Part shown: piece by piece, positions 1 to 9,756 of the stretch
Layout of the letters: every line of letters starts with the position of its first letter
How positions within the stretch are numbered: the first letter of the stretch is position 1
From: Bradysia coprophila
Lineage: Eukaryota; Arthropoda; Insecta; Diptera; Sciaridae
Assembly (NCBI RefSeq): GCF_014529535.1
Contig: NW_023503493.1
Location: forward strand, 10,262,001-10,326,000
DNA length: 64,000 bases
Reading direction: 5' to 3'
Notes under the pieces: generated by a model
Seen by the model: the letters and a program-made list of their open reading frames with translations, nothing else
What the model was told of the DNA's origin: nothing
The model's database searches: none
Made by a program: the position numbers and the translations under genes

Positions 1-418
1 ACGCCTTTAGTTTACGAAAGAATGATGAAGGCCGTGCTGAATCTCTAATTTCCACCGGCAGCACATTAAACAAAGTGGGTCCAGCGAATTGAAGAGAGCG
101 TTCCCCATGCTCAGAGCTTATACCAGGCCGCTGGAGAAGATACACCACGTATTGTAACGAATAAAGTTACCGGAAAAGATTAGGGAGTGATGCTTAAGGT
201 CATTCAGACAACAGAAAGTATACTTCTTATACGCAGAGTTCATGAAACATACGAAATCTAATAAATTCACTTTAAAACTTAGTTCACCACCTTTGCGCAT
301 GAGAAGAACCGAATTAAATTCACCACACTTGGTTTGAGTCCACATTCAGCCACATTAAATCAACCATCATAACATTAATTATGCTTAGAGTACGTTAGTA
401 AGTACGTTACTTAATAGA
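1..418. other. Non-coding stretch, no gene seen
   Basis: AT-rich sequence with only short open frames (longest about 75 codons) that show no protein-like composition. I see no recognisable gene, RNA or repeat before the small transposon that starts at about 419. Confidence 0.5.
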
Positions 419-603
419 CAATACCCTCTCTAGCAACCAAACTACCTTTATTAAGGTGGTGAAAGAATCAAGTAGCCTTTGGAATTTACATATACATTAC
501 AGTGTAGTCAGTCAAAATGTAGAATTCTGTTTGTAGAATACAAAGAAAAAAGGTGTGAATTTGACACAGAGAGCTGAGAGTTTGTTTGCTAGAGAGAGGA
601 TTA
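419..603. mobile_element. MITE, CAATACCCTCTC family, copy 1
   Basis: The left end reads CAATACCCTCTCTAGCAAC and the right end carries the inverted counterpart ending GCTAGAGAGAGGATT. The interior (AGTAGCCTTTGG, AATTTACAT, GTCAGTCAAAATGTAGAAT, GGTGTGAATTTGACACAGAG) recurs at 36970-37093 and in rearranged form near 3226, 28783 and 44591. The family assignment rests on copies within this window. A target duplication is not clear for this copy. There is no coding capacity, so it would depend on a transposase supplied elsewhere. Confidence 0.65.
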
Positions 604-1050
604 CTATAGAACATAAACATCAATGCTGTCACGAAACTAAAACGGGTTACAAATGAAAATTATTACGATATGATCAGGTGCGACGTACAAAAAAAGAACA
701 TCGAAAACTATATCGTTGCAATCAAACAACACCATTTAATAGGAAGTAACAATATGCACAAATTGATCTATTCTCTCAGAACCTAATATTTAAGAATTAA
801 TTTCCAAAAATTCCCTTTTTTTCTTTGCAATTACACAGTTTTTAAATGTTTTTGAACTTGTCTTGATGTTTTACGAGCAATTTAATAATGAAAAAAATGG
901 GAATTTTACGAAATAATTCTCAAACATTAGGCTCCTCATCGAATGAACTACTCAGTTTGTGCAGAAGGCGCTCTTTATAATTCAAAACTAACAAATATCT
1001 AGTAGTGTTAGTAGTAGTTAGTAGATTGTCCATGTATTCAACAACACACT
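604..1050. other. Non-coding stretch downstream of the receptor gene
   Basis: AT-rich sequence beyond the 3' end of the minus-strand receptor gene. It must hold that gene's 3' untranslated region, but I see no clear AATAAA on the minus strand close to the stop codon. Confidence 0.4.
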
Positions 1051-2901
1051 TTAAAGTTTCCGGAAGAGATGAAAAATGCGTTCTTTGACTGATTTAATTC
1101 CACGTTTTGAGCACCCGGCAGCAAGACCGCGTCGAATACGCGAAAAGTTAGATAACAGTAAATGAAATAAAATTTCCATGAAAAATACGATTGCACTTAC
1201 ACCCCAGCCATAAATAACAAATATTGGGAAATCAGAAGGTTCTTCATTATAGGGTAGATTGGGTGCAGATAGATAGTGAAAAACTACTTCTTCTCTAAGT
1301 AATTTGTCTCGGTCCTCTACGTTGCCTGTAAATGGTGCAGCAGCGGTAAATCGTGTCCATCTCTCAATCAATCCGGCACATTGAAGCCGACTAATTATAT
1401 CATTCATGCGATCAGCAAATGGAAACGCATCGTTTACGCGATATGCATATAAACTTTCGTCGAGGTACACATCAGAAATGTGAAAGCCTCTAACGCCAAG
1501 CTTTTCTTCGGTTTGCTCTTTTTCTTTCCAAAAATTCTCCGACTCAGAAAATATGCCGGAAAAACGTCCGCGAAGTCGGCTCTTATATGTATAACTGTTT
1601 GATGCTTCTTTACGTCCTTTGTAAGTAGTCAGGCTTCGAAACATATCCTGCAAATCATCCAAGTCTGGATAAATCATGATGTTACTTTTGTAAATATCCT
1701 CCAACGTATTGATTTGAGGTTGCATGACTGGTTGAATGAGATAGCTTTGCAAGATGGACATAAAGCCATTGACAAATATAAATCCGGCGAAGGTTAGTGG
1801 TACGAGTAGACAAATTTCCGAAAGAGACCGCATCTGATAGGTTATAAACCCGTTCTCATTCATTAGGAGATACAAAATGTCTGATCCGCTTTTGAACAAA
1901 TTGGCCTCTTTGTCGTCCTTGTGTCGAATCAACGTCAATAGGACTATAGTCAAAGCGATAGTGAAGATAATGTAAATGAATACATTGGTGGACGTGAACA
2001 ATTGTAGATAAGCTAAAAACTCAGGGTATGGTTTAGATTTCGGCACTATCATCACTGTTTTGTCCTTGAAAATGGGATAGATAATGACATTTGACACTCT
2101 TGGTTGTGATATTTGTATTGGTTGTACGTTCGTATCGAAATCAATCTCGGAATTTTCCAGAAAGTTATTATTCCATTCCTCGTCGTTAGCCCAAGCGCCG
2201 GACTCATAATAAACCATGTTGGCCGAAGCATTCATGCCTGTAAATAAGACTCGCAACAATGGGTCATAATAGATACGTCCATCATATGTTACGTTAAGCG
2301 GATGCCGTTGAAAGTTGCTATTTTGACTAAGAAATAGTTTGTCAAAATCACTGACAGTAACATTCAACACACGAAACGTTCCGAAAGGATTGAAAGCAAA
2401 CAAATTCAAAACGTTTACAGACTCGGACGATTCACCGTAACAAGCAACGAATATGTTGATGATTCTACAATCAAAAAACCACTTGAACAATTCCAATAGA
2501 TCGTCATTCGAAATTGAGTGTGCAAAAAATAGTCCGATTTTCATGTCGAGCTTCAATCGTTGAATTTCCTTTACTCGCTCCAGCAAGTTGTCGAACTCTT
2601 TTCGCATTATTTTTGGTCGGAATTTTCCGAGACCGACTATCGTGAATGGATTTGTGCTTCGGATTTGTTTTACATTACTCCATCGGGTGGGATTATTCTG
2701 ATGGACAAATACACTTTGTGGTATTAATGGCACTTGTCTTCCTACAGTTATAAAACGGTTGATGTCTGCAGATGAATCCATTAACATCACGTTGTGGTCG
2801 AAGTTGTAGCGGTCGTTCAATATGTTTATAACAGAACTTTCCTGATATTCACTAGCAGAAATGCTTGCCAATAACCTTAGGGCTATTGATACAGTCGTCA
2901 T
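1051..2901 (-). CDS. Divergent ionotropic receptor (IR family), single exon
   Basis: A 616-codon uninterrupted frame starts at an ATG (2899-2901) preceded by a plausible context. The first 17 residues are hydrophobic enough to be a signal peptide. The order fits insect ionotropic receptors, which are chemosensory relatives of ionotropic glutamate receptors. There is an extracellular ligand-binding region, TM1 at about residues 304-325, a re-entrant pore segment at about 337-350, TM2 at about 361-385, then the second half of the binding lobe, which begins with an INTLEDIYKSNIMIY-like segment. TM3 lies at about 558-586 and is followed by a short basic cytoplasmic tail. The length is typical for divergent, intronless IRs expressed in gustatory or other chemosensory neurons. 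The glutamate-contacting residues are not evident, as is usual for divergent members. Alternative: a recently decayed paralogue, but the frame has no stop, so it looks intact. The ligand is unknown. Confidence 0.85.
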   Translation of the reverse strand: MTTVSIALRLLASISASEYQESSVINILNDRYNFDHNVMLMDSSADINRFITVGRQVPLIPQSVFVHQNNPTRWSNVKQIRSTNPFTIVGLGKFRPKIMRKEFDNLLERVKEIQRLKLDMKIGLFFAHSISNDDLLELFKWFFDCRIINIFVACYGESSESVNVLNLFAFNPFGTFRVLNVTVSDFDKLFLSQNSNFQRHPLNVTYDGRIYYDPLLRVLFTGMNASANMVYYESGAWANDEEWNNNFLENSEIDFDTNVQPIQISQPRVSNVIIYPIFKDKTVMIVPKSKPYPEFLAYLQLFTSTNVFIYIIFTIALTIVLLTLIRHKDDKEANLFKSGSDILYLLMNENGFITYQMRSLSEICLLVPLTFAGFIFVNGFMSILQSYLIQPVMQPQINTLEDIYKSNIMIYPDLDDLQDMFRSLTTYKGRKEASNSYTYKSRLRGRFSGIFSESENFWKEKEQTEEKLGVRGFHISDVYLDESLYAYRVNDAFPFADRMNDIISRLQCAGLIERWTRFTAAAPFTGNVEDRDKLLREEVVFHYLSAPNLPYNEEPSDFPIFVIYGWGVSAIVFFMEILFHLLLSNFSRIRRGLAAGCSKRGIKSVKERIFHLFRKL

Positions 2902-3225
2902 TATTCTTTACGAGTCAGACACAGTTTACAGCTGCACTCATAGCTATCTAGTAAGACCACTTAAAATAGACAGTTGAGTGATTCTCTGTCTATGTAATGT
3001 GCAATTAATTATTAACATCCAGCAACGTTCACTGAACACTAATCAACTATTGAGCCTTGATGTATCGATTTTATTTAATAGATTTGTAAATACATTTAGT
3101 AACAATTATCAATCAATGGATTGCAACATTGTAATTAGCAAACACGGCAGTTTTCGGAGAAAAGACCGCCCATATTAGAGGACTGTATAATAAAGAGTGT
3201 ATATGAAACGTATAATGTAATAATG
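2902..3225. promoter_or_regulatory. Upstream region of the receptor gene
   Basis: About 320 bases upstream of the minus-strand receptor ATG, ending at a MITE at 3226. If the gene has a compact promoter it must lie here. I see no convincing TATA plus initiator pair at canonical spacing. Confidence 0.3.
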
Positions 3226-3554
3226 CAATACCCTCTCTAGCAACCTAATGCTTAGTTTCCTCTTACCAAAAAAGTACTCTGTGTGAGAGACAAAATTATT
3301 TTTTTTTAATTTTTCCTTTGTTTATTTGACAGATCGCTCTCTCACGGCTCTCTCACGGAGTACTTTTTGTTGTGTGGAATGGACACTTAACTATTTATTT
3401 AGGTGGTAAAAATGGAACGTAGCCTTTGTATTTTACATGTAAAATTGGAAATTAGTCAACAGTCGGAATAAATCCGAAGTGGATTTGTGCTTCAAGAAAT
3501 AAGGTGGTACTTTGACTGCGTCAAAACTAAGTTTGTCTGCCAGAGAGAATACTG
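3226..3554. mobile_element. MITE, CAATACCCTCTC family, copy 2, with a nested palindromic element
   Basis: The left end CAATACCCTCTCTAGCAAC is at 3226 and the right inverted end (CAGAGAGAATACTG) finishes at 3554. The flanks AATAATG (3219-3225) and AATAATA (3555-3561) match at 6 of 7 bases. This agrees with the 7-bp target duplication that is perfect in copy 4. The interior carries the family segments for GTAGCCTTTG and AGTCAACAGT. It is interrupted by a separate inverted repeat at 3265-3372. Confidence 0.65.
3265..3372. repeat. Short inverted-repeat element nested in the MITE
   Basis: The arms ACCAAAAAAGTACTCTGTG (3265 on) and the inverted CACGGAGTACTTTTTGTT (to 3372) are about 22 bp each, with a T-rich loop. 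A related left arm recurs near 39338. This is probably a tiny MITE that inserted into a larger one. Confidence 0.5.
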
Positions 3555-3561
3555 AATAATA

Positions 3562-4350
3562 CTTCGAACGAATGGTTACATACGCTTCTCCTCTTACTAA
3601 TTACTAGTTTCGTTTTTTTTTTGTTATAGTTTAAATGCAGAGGTGTCTTTGTCGAATTATTGACAGGGCTGTGTGAAACGGAGAGATACGTGTGGTAGCT
3701 CATTTTCAAGGTAAAGGGTCAAAGGTTATGGCGTAGTTAGATTTTCCGAATTTTCCAAATCGTTTAAGAGTTTTCCGACTTTTCCTCAAATTTATGTTTT
3801 AAATTTAAGGTTAAAGTTAAATAATTTCTTAAATATGTTCCAAAGTAAAAAAAATGTTTTTAGTAATATTATTCTCTATATCATTTGCTACAATTTTGCC
3901 GAAGAAAGTATAATTGTATTTTACAAAGTGTGGGCGTCACATTAATTTTTCATGAAAAAAATCCATGGTTTTGCATAGAATTTTTACACCGATTTTTTGG
4001 TCAAAATTGTTTTCTTTTGTTTTCTTGTTTAGATTGCTTTGAAATTGTAAGAAATACGTAGAAACACAAAATTTACGTCTTTCAACATTTTTAAAATGTC
4101 ATTTTTGTCCATTTTTCAATTACAGTTTACGATTTCTTCGTCTTCAGGGAAATTTGAACCACCCTAACATACCTGTGAAGGAGTATGAAATACAAAAATG
4201 ACTTTTTTAGCTTTCTCCTTTAGCTAGCGAATCGTTTTGGAGTTGTGTTTAAATATTGCACGTAATTCATATGACAAATAAAAAACACATTTTCAAGTGA
4301 TTCAACAAACTCCCCGCGAAAACTTGACTTTTCTGTCATTGTGACGTAAA
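3562..4350. other. Non-coding stretch
   Basis: AT-rich sequence between two MITEs, with long A and T runs. I see no gene or recognisable element. Confidence 0.4.
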
Positions 4351-4353
4351 TTA

Positions 4354-4698
4354 GAGTCAAACCACATCGAAACTTTTTGTCATAAAGGGACAGTTGACAT
4401 TTTTGACATCTGAAAAATTTCGTCACAGCCTCAATTGAAAACGTGAATTGTACACAAAACTTGTCTTTAAACATTTAATTTTGAACAATTTTACAGTGTT
4501 ATAGTAGCCTTATTGTAATATTTACGATAATACTGCAATATTATTCAAAATTAATTGTTTAAAGAGAAGTTTTGTGTACAGTTCACGTTTTCAATTGAGG
4601 TTATAACGAAATTTTTCAGATGTCAAAAATGACAATGTCAAAAATGTCAATGTCAAAACTGTCACTTCACGACAGAAAATTTCGATGTGGTTTGACTC
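4354..4698. mobile_element. PIF/Harbinger-like MITE with TTA duplication, copy 1
   Basis: The element starts GAGTCAAACCACATCGAAA and ends with the exact inverse, TTTCGATGTGGTTTGACTC. It is flanked on both sides by TTA (4351-4353 and 4699-4701). A 3-bp TTA duplication is the hallmark of the PIF/Harbinger superfamily. The inverted repeats extend inward for well over 100 bp, through ATTTTTGACATCTGAAAAATT and TCAATTGAAAACGTGAA, so the whole 345-bp element is nearly a palindrome. It has no coding capacity. A second copy lies at about 33118-33501. Confidence 0.8.
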
Positions 4699-4701
4699 TT
4701 A

Positions 4702-7130
4702 TACTCGACCATAGCACTGTCAAGCACCGAAGCTGACTTTGTCATCACTCAATTAGAAGGCCAAACACACACCTGTTGACTATTTATGGCTATCAAAAAT
4801 GATGTATGAAAAAAAATAGCCAACTTTGATCGGTGCAGTCCTCTATTTGAGTGACGTCAACTTGACACAATAACGAAGCCGAACGTCGTCGAAAACGAAA
4901 ACGACCATTGCTCGCAAGAGGCTTGCTTTGAATTCACTGTGCGAGGTCGGCGTTGAATCTCTTTCCTGTTTTTGTTATCCATAAGGACAAAAACACACGA
5001 GCAATTCTGCGTTGACGTGATCGATAATTATGCTACGTAACAATGAAAGACGCATAATTGTCGATCTAAGCAACCAAAATTGTTCCATAATGTTTTCGGT
5101 CTACCGTCGAAGTATAAGTTGAAATTCAACTGTTGAATCGTCTCTTTTTGCTTCCTTTTACGTGACGCCTCTTTATTGTTTATATGACTTTTGCAACGTT
5201 GTTTTTAATTCAAACTGTCAAACTGTCAAGTATCGCTAGAAAACGGACGAATGTGAATTCAACTATATAAATACTGAAGGTGATACAAATCTTAAGGTCG
5301 AAACACACCATCAATTTTACGTTGATGTTGATCGATCCCATCAACGAAAAATTGCTCGTGTGTCATCGGCCTACAATCAATGACAAGAAAATACGAAATC
5401 CAAGTTAGAGGTGCACCATCAAACTTTGGTATCGTCTGCTTTTACGGATTTGCATTACCTTCAGTGGTTTATGTATATCACTCTTGTAAAACCGCAATTA
5501 TGTTTCTAGTGATGCAAATATCTCGTAAGCTTTTAAGCCAGCCTCGCTCTTTGGTAAATAGACTTTAATAGACAACCCCTCACAGAACTTATGGATAGCC
5601 TATCCTTACTTGTCAGCAATGATACATATACAACTATGTGACGGGCGAAAAATTTAATTATAGTCGCCAATCACTGACGTCACTTGAGTGATTTGTTGAA
5701 GTTCGTAACGTGATTCTTTCTTTCACTCCGAGGAAAAGTCAACACAGCAACACATATCACATACAATTTGAGCCAAATGCCATCATCTTAATTGTGTCCA
5801 TAGACCGTAACATCGTCACTGTTCAAGCTGGAATACATATGCTCCACCAAAGAAAAGAAAAATAACAGAGCACCAACAACAAAGGCACATACACACACTA
5901 TCTGGTACCCATTCAAGATGCGAAATTATACTATGCTGTAACAGTCAAAAAGGGCACAACATAATAATCTTATGTGGTAGTTATTTGTTATCTGGAACAC
6001 AAATCCTCACCATTACTATACATTATCCCCCGATGTAATAAAAAATTTAATTTTACGTATCTACGATAAATCTTACGGAAAAAAGCCACACAATATACGT
6101 AATATATACATGCACACTGTCATGTAAACACAATTAAAGTGAAGTTAAGATACTCCGACCATTAAAAGCGAAGGATTCCTTCTCCTTAACGTCTATGTGA
6201 TATTCTTGGCTGTGTTATATTTTCGAACATTATTTTCTAGGCAAAATGGTTTCGAGTTCATTATTATACGCGACATAAAACAGCACTTTATTCTTACGGA
6301 AAAATATAAACCCAGCTCGCTGATGCTATGTGCGGAATTTTGTACTAAAAAAAAAATTTTTTAAAGGAAAACTTTTGTTGTACAGAGGGAAATTATGTCA
6401 ATTTTATGTTAACGAAACGACCTTAAGATTATGTAATTATTTTATTATTTTGTATAAATTGTTTTGGATGTTTTACTATGGGGTATACATTGGTTTGAGC
6501 ATGCCTTAAAAGATATGTTTGAAATTAGTGTGAGGGAAGTTAATTTCTAGTTTTAATTATTGCTGATTTATAGAAGACAGTATTTGTGTTTGGTACTTTT
6601 GTTGTTGTTTCGCTCATTCATTCATGTGACAATTTTACATGGATCTTTTTCTAGCAATTTTATCGCATTATCAATCTTTGCCCTTTAAAGTTTTTTTTTT
6701 AGATATCAGGTTTTTGGAACTATGTATTGACTAATTCAAATAGTTACGCTGCGTTTCGTATAACAGAAAATCTAGGAGCCAACTTCGGAGCACATTGGCT
6801 ATGTCGAAAATAATCCAAATTCATCGAAAAACCTGATGGAAATTGAGAAATGCTAGAGAAATCAACTCGAACCCCAAAATCTAGGAACCATCATGAGAAC
6901 AGGTCGGTTATGTCAACAAAAACTCGAATTCATAAAAAATACTTCATGAACGTTGAGTAATGCTAGAGGAAACCCCTTGAATAGCATAATCACGGGAGCA
7001 GGTTTGTTATGTCGAAACAACCTGAAAACATCGAAAACCCTAAAACCTGATGGAAGTCCAAGTACCACCATCGGAACAACCAGCTCATACTAACAATAAC
7101 AATGAAACTCCGAAAATCCAGCAACTAATG
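4702..7130. other. Non-coding stretch with an inverted-repeat pair and degenerate tandem repeats
   Basis: No gene is visible. A CACACGAGCAATT-type segment at about 4991 has an inverted counterpart at about 5350-5372 with similar GTTGATG and ATCGAT motifs beside it, suggesting the ends of an old element. A degenerate tandem repeat occupies 6770-7130 and is listed separately. The rest is AT-rich and featureless to the eye. Confidence 0.4.
6770..7130. repeat. Degenerate tandem repeat, period about 100-110 bp
   Basis: Three imperfect units each carry a GGAGCA-type segment followed by GGTTATGTCGA, then CATCGAAAAACCTGATGGAA and AATGCTAGAGAAA. The unit starts are near 6788, 6893 and 6990. No coding frame runs through them, so this is a small old minisatellite. 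Confidence 0.55.
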
Positions 7131-7566
7131 CGAAAAAACACAAATTTACTTTCCTTGATGCTTATACGATGAATTTGTAAGCTTCTGTCTAGCCTATATT
7201 TAGGAGAGATATTAGTTAAGCGCCTCAGAGAGTTTTAATTGCATACTTCAAGGCGTTTAGTTGTTAAATTTGGTGGTCCAGACTATACTTGCTGTTGGGC
7301 GTGTGTTGGTAAGGTTTCTAAGCAAACAAGCTGAAATCTGAAAGACTTTAGTATCGGAGCCGGCGGATCTTTCATAGTTCAATTAAGCTAATTCCATTTT
7401 TGATTTATTTTCGCGAGTTTTCTTACCATCTCATCCATTCCTTCGAATTCCGCAGGATACAACAAGTATAGATAAAACAATGATTTCACTTCGTAAAGTG
7501 CGCTTTAATAAGCATCTCATATTTAATCAACGCACTTCAAGCATTGATGGTACTCTAAACAGATCT
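7131..7566. other. Non-coding stretch, 3' side of the secreted-protein gene
   Basis: This contains the presumed 3' untranslated region of the minus-strand gene at 7567-7932. On the minus strand an ATTAAA variant polyadenylation signal occurs within about 45 bp after the stop codon. No other feature was seen. Confidence 0.35.
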
Positions 7567-7932
7567 TCAAACATCGAACCAGTACTCCACTCCAGACATG
7601 TCTCTACACCAATCACTGACGGCTGAGTGTCGGGAACTTTCAGGAATTCTCCTTTCTCGATTTGCATATCTGAAGTACAAATCTCCAGAATTCGGTACTA
7701 GTCGAACACAGAAAACCCAATCATTGGAACATTTTTCTTGAAACAAATCCCTCCAGCGCTCGGCGTACACCTCTCCACGATAACCATTTCGAATTTGGAG
7801 TATGGCTCCAGTAGGGCAAGCCATTCCGGTATTGGAACATGTCCTGTATACACACAGTGTGACTGGCGTAGGTGCAACGAAATCTAACACCGCCACTGTG
7901 GCCAACAAGGCGTACATCATAATATGATTCAT
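7567..7932 (-). CDS. Small secreted cysteine-containing protein, unrecognised
   Basis: The frame is open from 8028, but I choose the ATG at 7930-7932 because it has a purine-rich context (GAAGAAATG) and begins a signal peptide (MNHIMMYALLATVAVLDF). This gives 121 residues. The mature part has six cysteines, a CPTG segment, several Arg/Tyr-rich stretches and an acidic, aromatic C-terminus (EYWFDV). Six cysteines could form three disulfides, as in many secreted insect proteins (salivary, venom-like, antimicrobial or odorant-related). None of the family motifs I know is present, so no function is proposed. An upstream 5' exon is possible. The alternative start at 8028 would bury the signal peptide behind 32 residues and is less likely. 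Confidence 0.55.
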   Translation of the reverse strand: MNHIMMYALLATVAVLDFVAPTPVTLCVYRTCSNTGMACPTGAILQIRNGYRGEVYAERWRDLFQEKCSNDWVFCVRLVPNSGDLYFRYANRERRIPESSRHSAVSDWCRDMSGVEYWFDV

Positions 7933-8503
7933 TTCTTCAAATTTAAAAATTTTGAAGTGAGGATTCAGTCGAATGGTTGAGTATAGGCGATTACATAAGC
8001 AGATTTGACTTGTCTTAAGGTTCTTCACAGTTGAATTTACATTCAGAGTTTCACTTACTTACTTTTTAAAGAATATAAAACCGAGATGAACTGAGCTCTT
8101 TAAGAAACACACAAGCGGTTGTAGCTAAACAAATTAAAATACGAGACCCCAATGTCAATTGCGTTAATTAATTACCGTATACTGTGAAATGACCTAAATA
8201 TATTGATAACGAGAAGCAAACGATTTATTCAGTTCTAGCAAATATACGTAGGCGGAATATTATCAAAATTATAAATATTCGTGTGCATGAATTTCGTTCA
8301 GTCACGCATAGCGATGTGCGCTGATCTAGAAACGATCAGCGGTGGCAGTAGGGTTCTCTCAAAATTTAATGTAGGATGTTTTGCAACAAAATCGTTTAGT
8401 CTATTGCTTCATTTGTGTAAAATATTTCATAGTGTTTAATACAGAATCTATTACTTCAATAATCTTGTCGTCGCTGTTGATATCATATGTTGTGTAGTTG
8501 ACG
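7933..8503. other. Intergenic stretch upstream of the secreted-protein gene
   Basis: It contains the presumed promoter of the minus-strand gene. A TCAGTT initiator-like hexamer is present on the minus strand at about 8085-8095, but no TATA box sits at the usual distance. Nothing else was recognised. Confidence 0.3.
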
Positions 8504-8809
8504 ATGACTGACCATTTTAATAAGGTTGATTTATATTTACACTGTCTGCGATACGATCTAAAACTGTGTAAAAATGAAATGAACAAACTGTACCACCGAG
8601 GTCCATCTGTTTTTATCAAAGCTTGTGATATGACAAAACGATTCGAAGAAGTAAGAAAGAAACATCGCCAAAATTTTGCATACATCAATACCCTACTGAA
8701 CGAAAATGAAATTCCTGTGCAATATTTTTACGAGAAATACCTTCCGGAAACTGTATTAAATCCACAAAATTGTTTTGTAGCTTTCATCACAGACAAGTTA
8801 TTTACGTAG
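8504..8809 (+). CDS. Possible small protein or exon, unrecognised (101 codons)
   Basis: An ATG at 8504, with an in-frame TAG shortly upstream at 8495-8497, opens a 101-residue frame ending in TAG at 8807-8809. The predicted product is soluble, with a Lys/Glu-rich middle (MTKRFEEVRKKHRQNF), an aspartate/asparagine-rich segment and no membrane segment. The composition is more protein-like than neighbouring random frames, but I recognise no domain. It could be a small gene, a retained exon or chance. No polyadenylation signal is obvious just downstream. Confidence 0.3.
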   Translation: MTDHFNKVDLYLHCLRYDLKLCKNEMNKLYHRGPSVFIKACDMTKRFEEVRKKHRQNFAYINTLLNENEIPVQYFYEKYLPETVLNPQNCFVAFITDKLFT

Positions 8810-9220
8810 TCTGTTTGGGAAGGTTCATCTTAGACAACTTCGCTTGTTATAGCCATAATGTATATAAGTTTGTTGCTTGTTTGTCTCTCCATGGGAGCCC
8901 AGATGAAAAGTCCTAGAGAATTGAAACTGCCGAGGAAAAGTTCGGAGACATCTATAAATGGGCATTGGTTATAGGGGTGTCGTTTGATAATTATCTCTTT
9001 GATAAATTATAACTGTCACGTGCTAGCTAGTTATGTCTACGTTAACCTACGAGTGGATTTTCTTTTTGATTGTCATATCAGGATCATGAGCCATATACGT
9101 TCTAAATTAAATGGGAATTACATCGGTGTCGGTGCGAATGATACGAAACTATCAGGACGAAAATCCATTCATAGGCTCTCGGACATGAACTTAATCACCA
9201 TTAATGAAGTAGAAAGGGAG

Positions 9221-9748
9221 TAGGGATGGGCGATATTGATATTGATAATCGATAATTATCGATTATCGATAATCGATTATCGATAAATTTTTCTATCGAA
9301 AATTATCAAAAATAATATCGATAATCGATAATAATTGATATTTCGATAATAATCAAAATATCGATATTTTGATAATTATCGAAAAATCGATATATTGATA
9401 GCTACTATGAATATGAATATTTAGATAAACCAATACAAATGCATGCAGTTTTCAGCTGTAACTCTTCCATCTTTCCATTAGGATGATGATAAATTAGACA
9501 GAGATCTCGAAAAGTTGCTTAGAACAGTTTTCAATTTCTTCACAGTAACATAACTTTATTATTGAAATATCGATATTTTGATAATTATCGATATTTTGAT
9601 AATTATCGATATTTCGATAATTATCAAATTATCGATAATTCGATAATTATCGATAATTATCAAATTATCGATAACGATTTGATATATCAATTATCGATAA
9701 ATTGTTTTGATTGATATTATCGATAATATAAAAGGTCTCCCATCCCTA
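9221..9748. mobile_element. hAT-type MITE with a TATCGATA-rich body
   Basis: The left end TAGGGATGGGCGA (9221) and right end TCTCCCATCCCTA (to 9748) are inverted repeats. They are flanked by a perfect 8-bp duplication, AAAGGGAG, at 9213-9220 and 9749-9756. An 8-bp duplication and a YAGGG-type terminus are diagnostic of hAT elements. The two subterminal tracts (about 9231-9410 and 9563-9725) consist almost entirely of ATCGATA, GATAATTATCGA and related words, with about 12 exact TATCGATA octamers. The centre (about 9411-9562) is ordinary sequence. It has no coding capacity. TATCGATA is the DRE core bound by DREF in Drosophila, and CGATA is the BEAF-32 motif. Confidence 0.9.
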
Positions 9749-9756
9749 AAAGGGAG

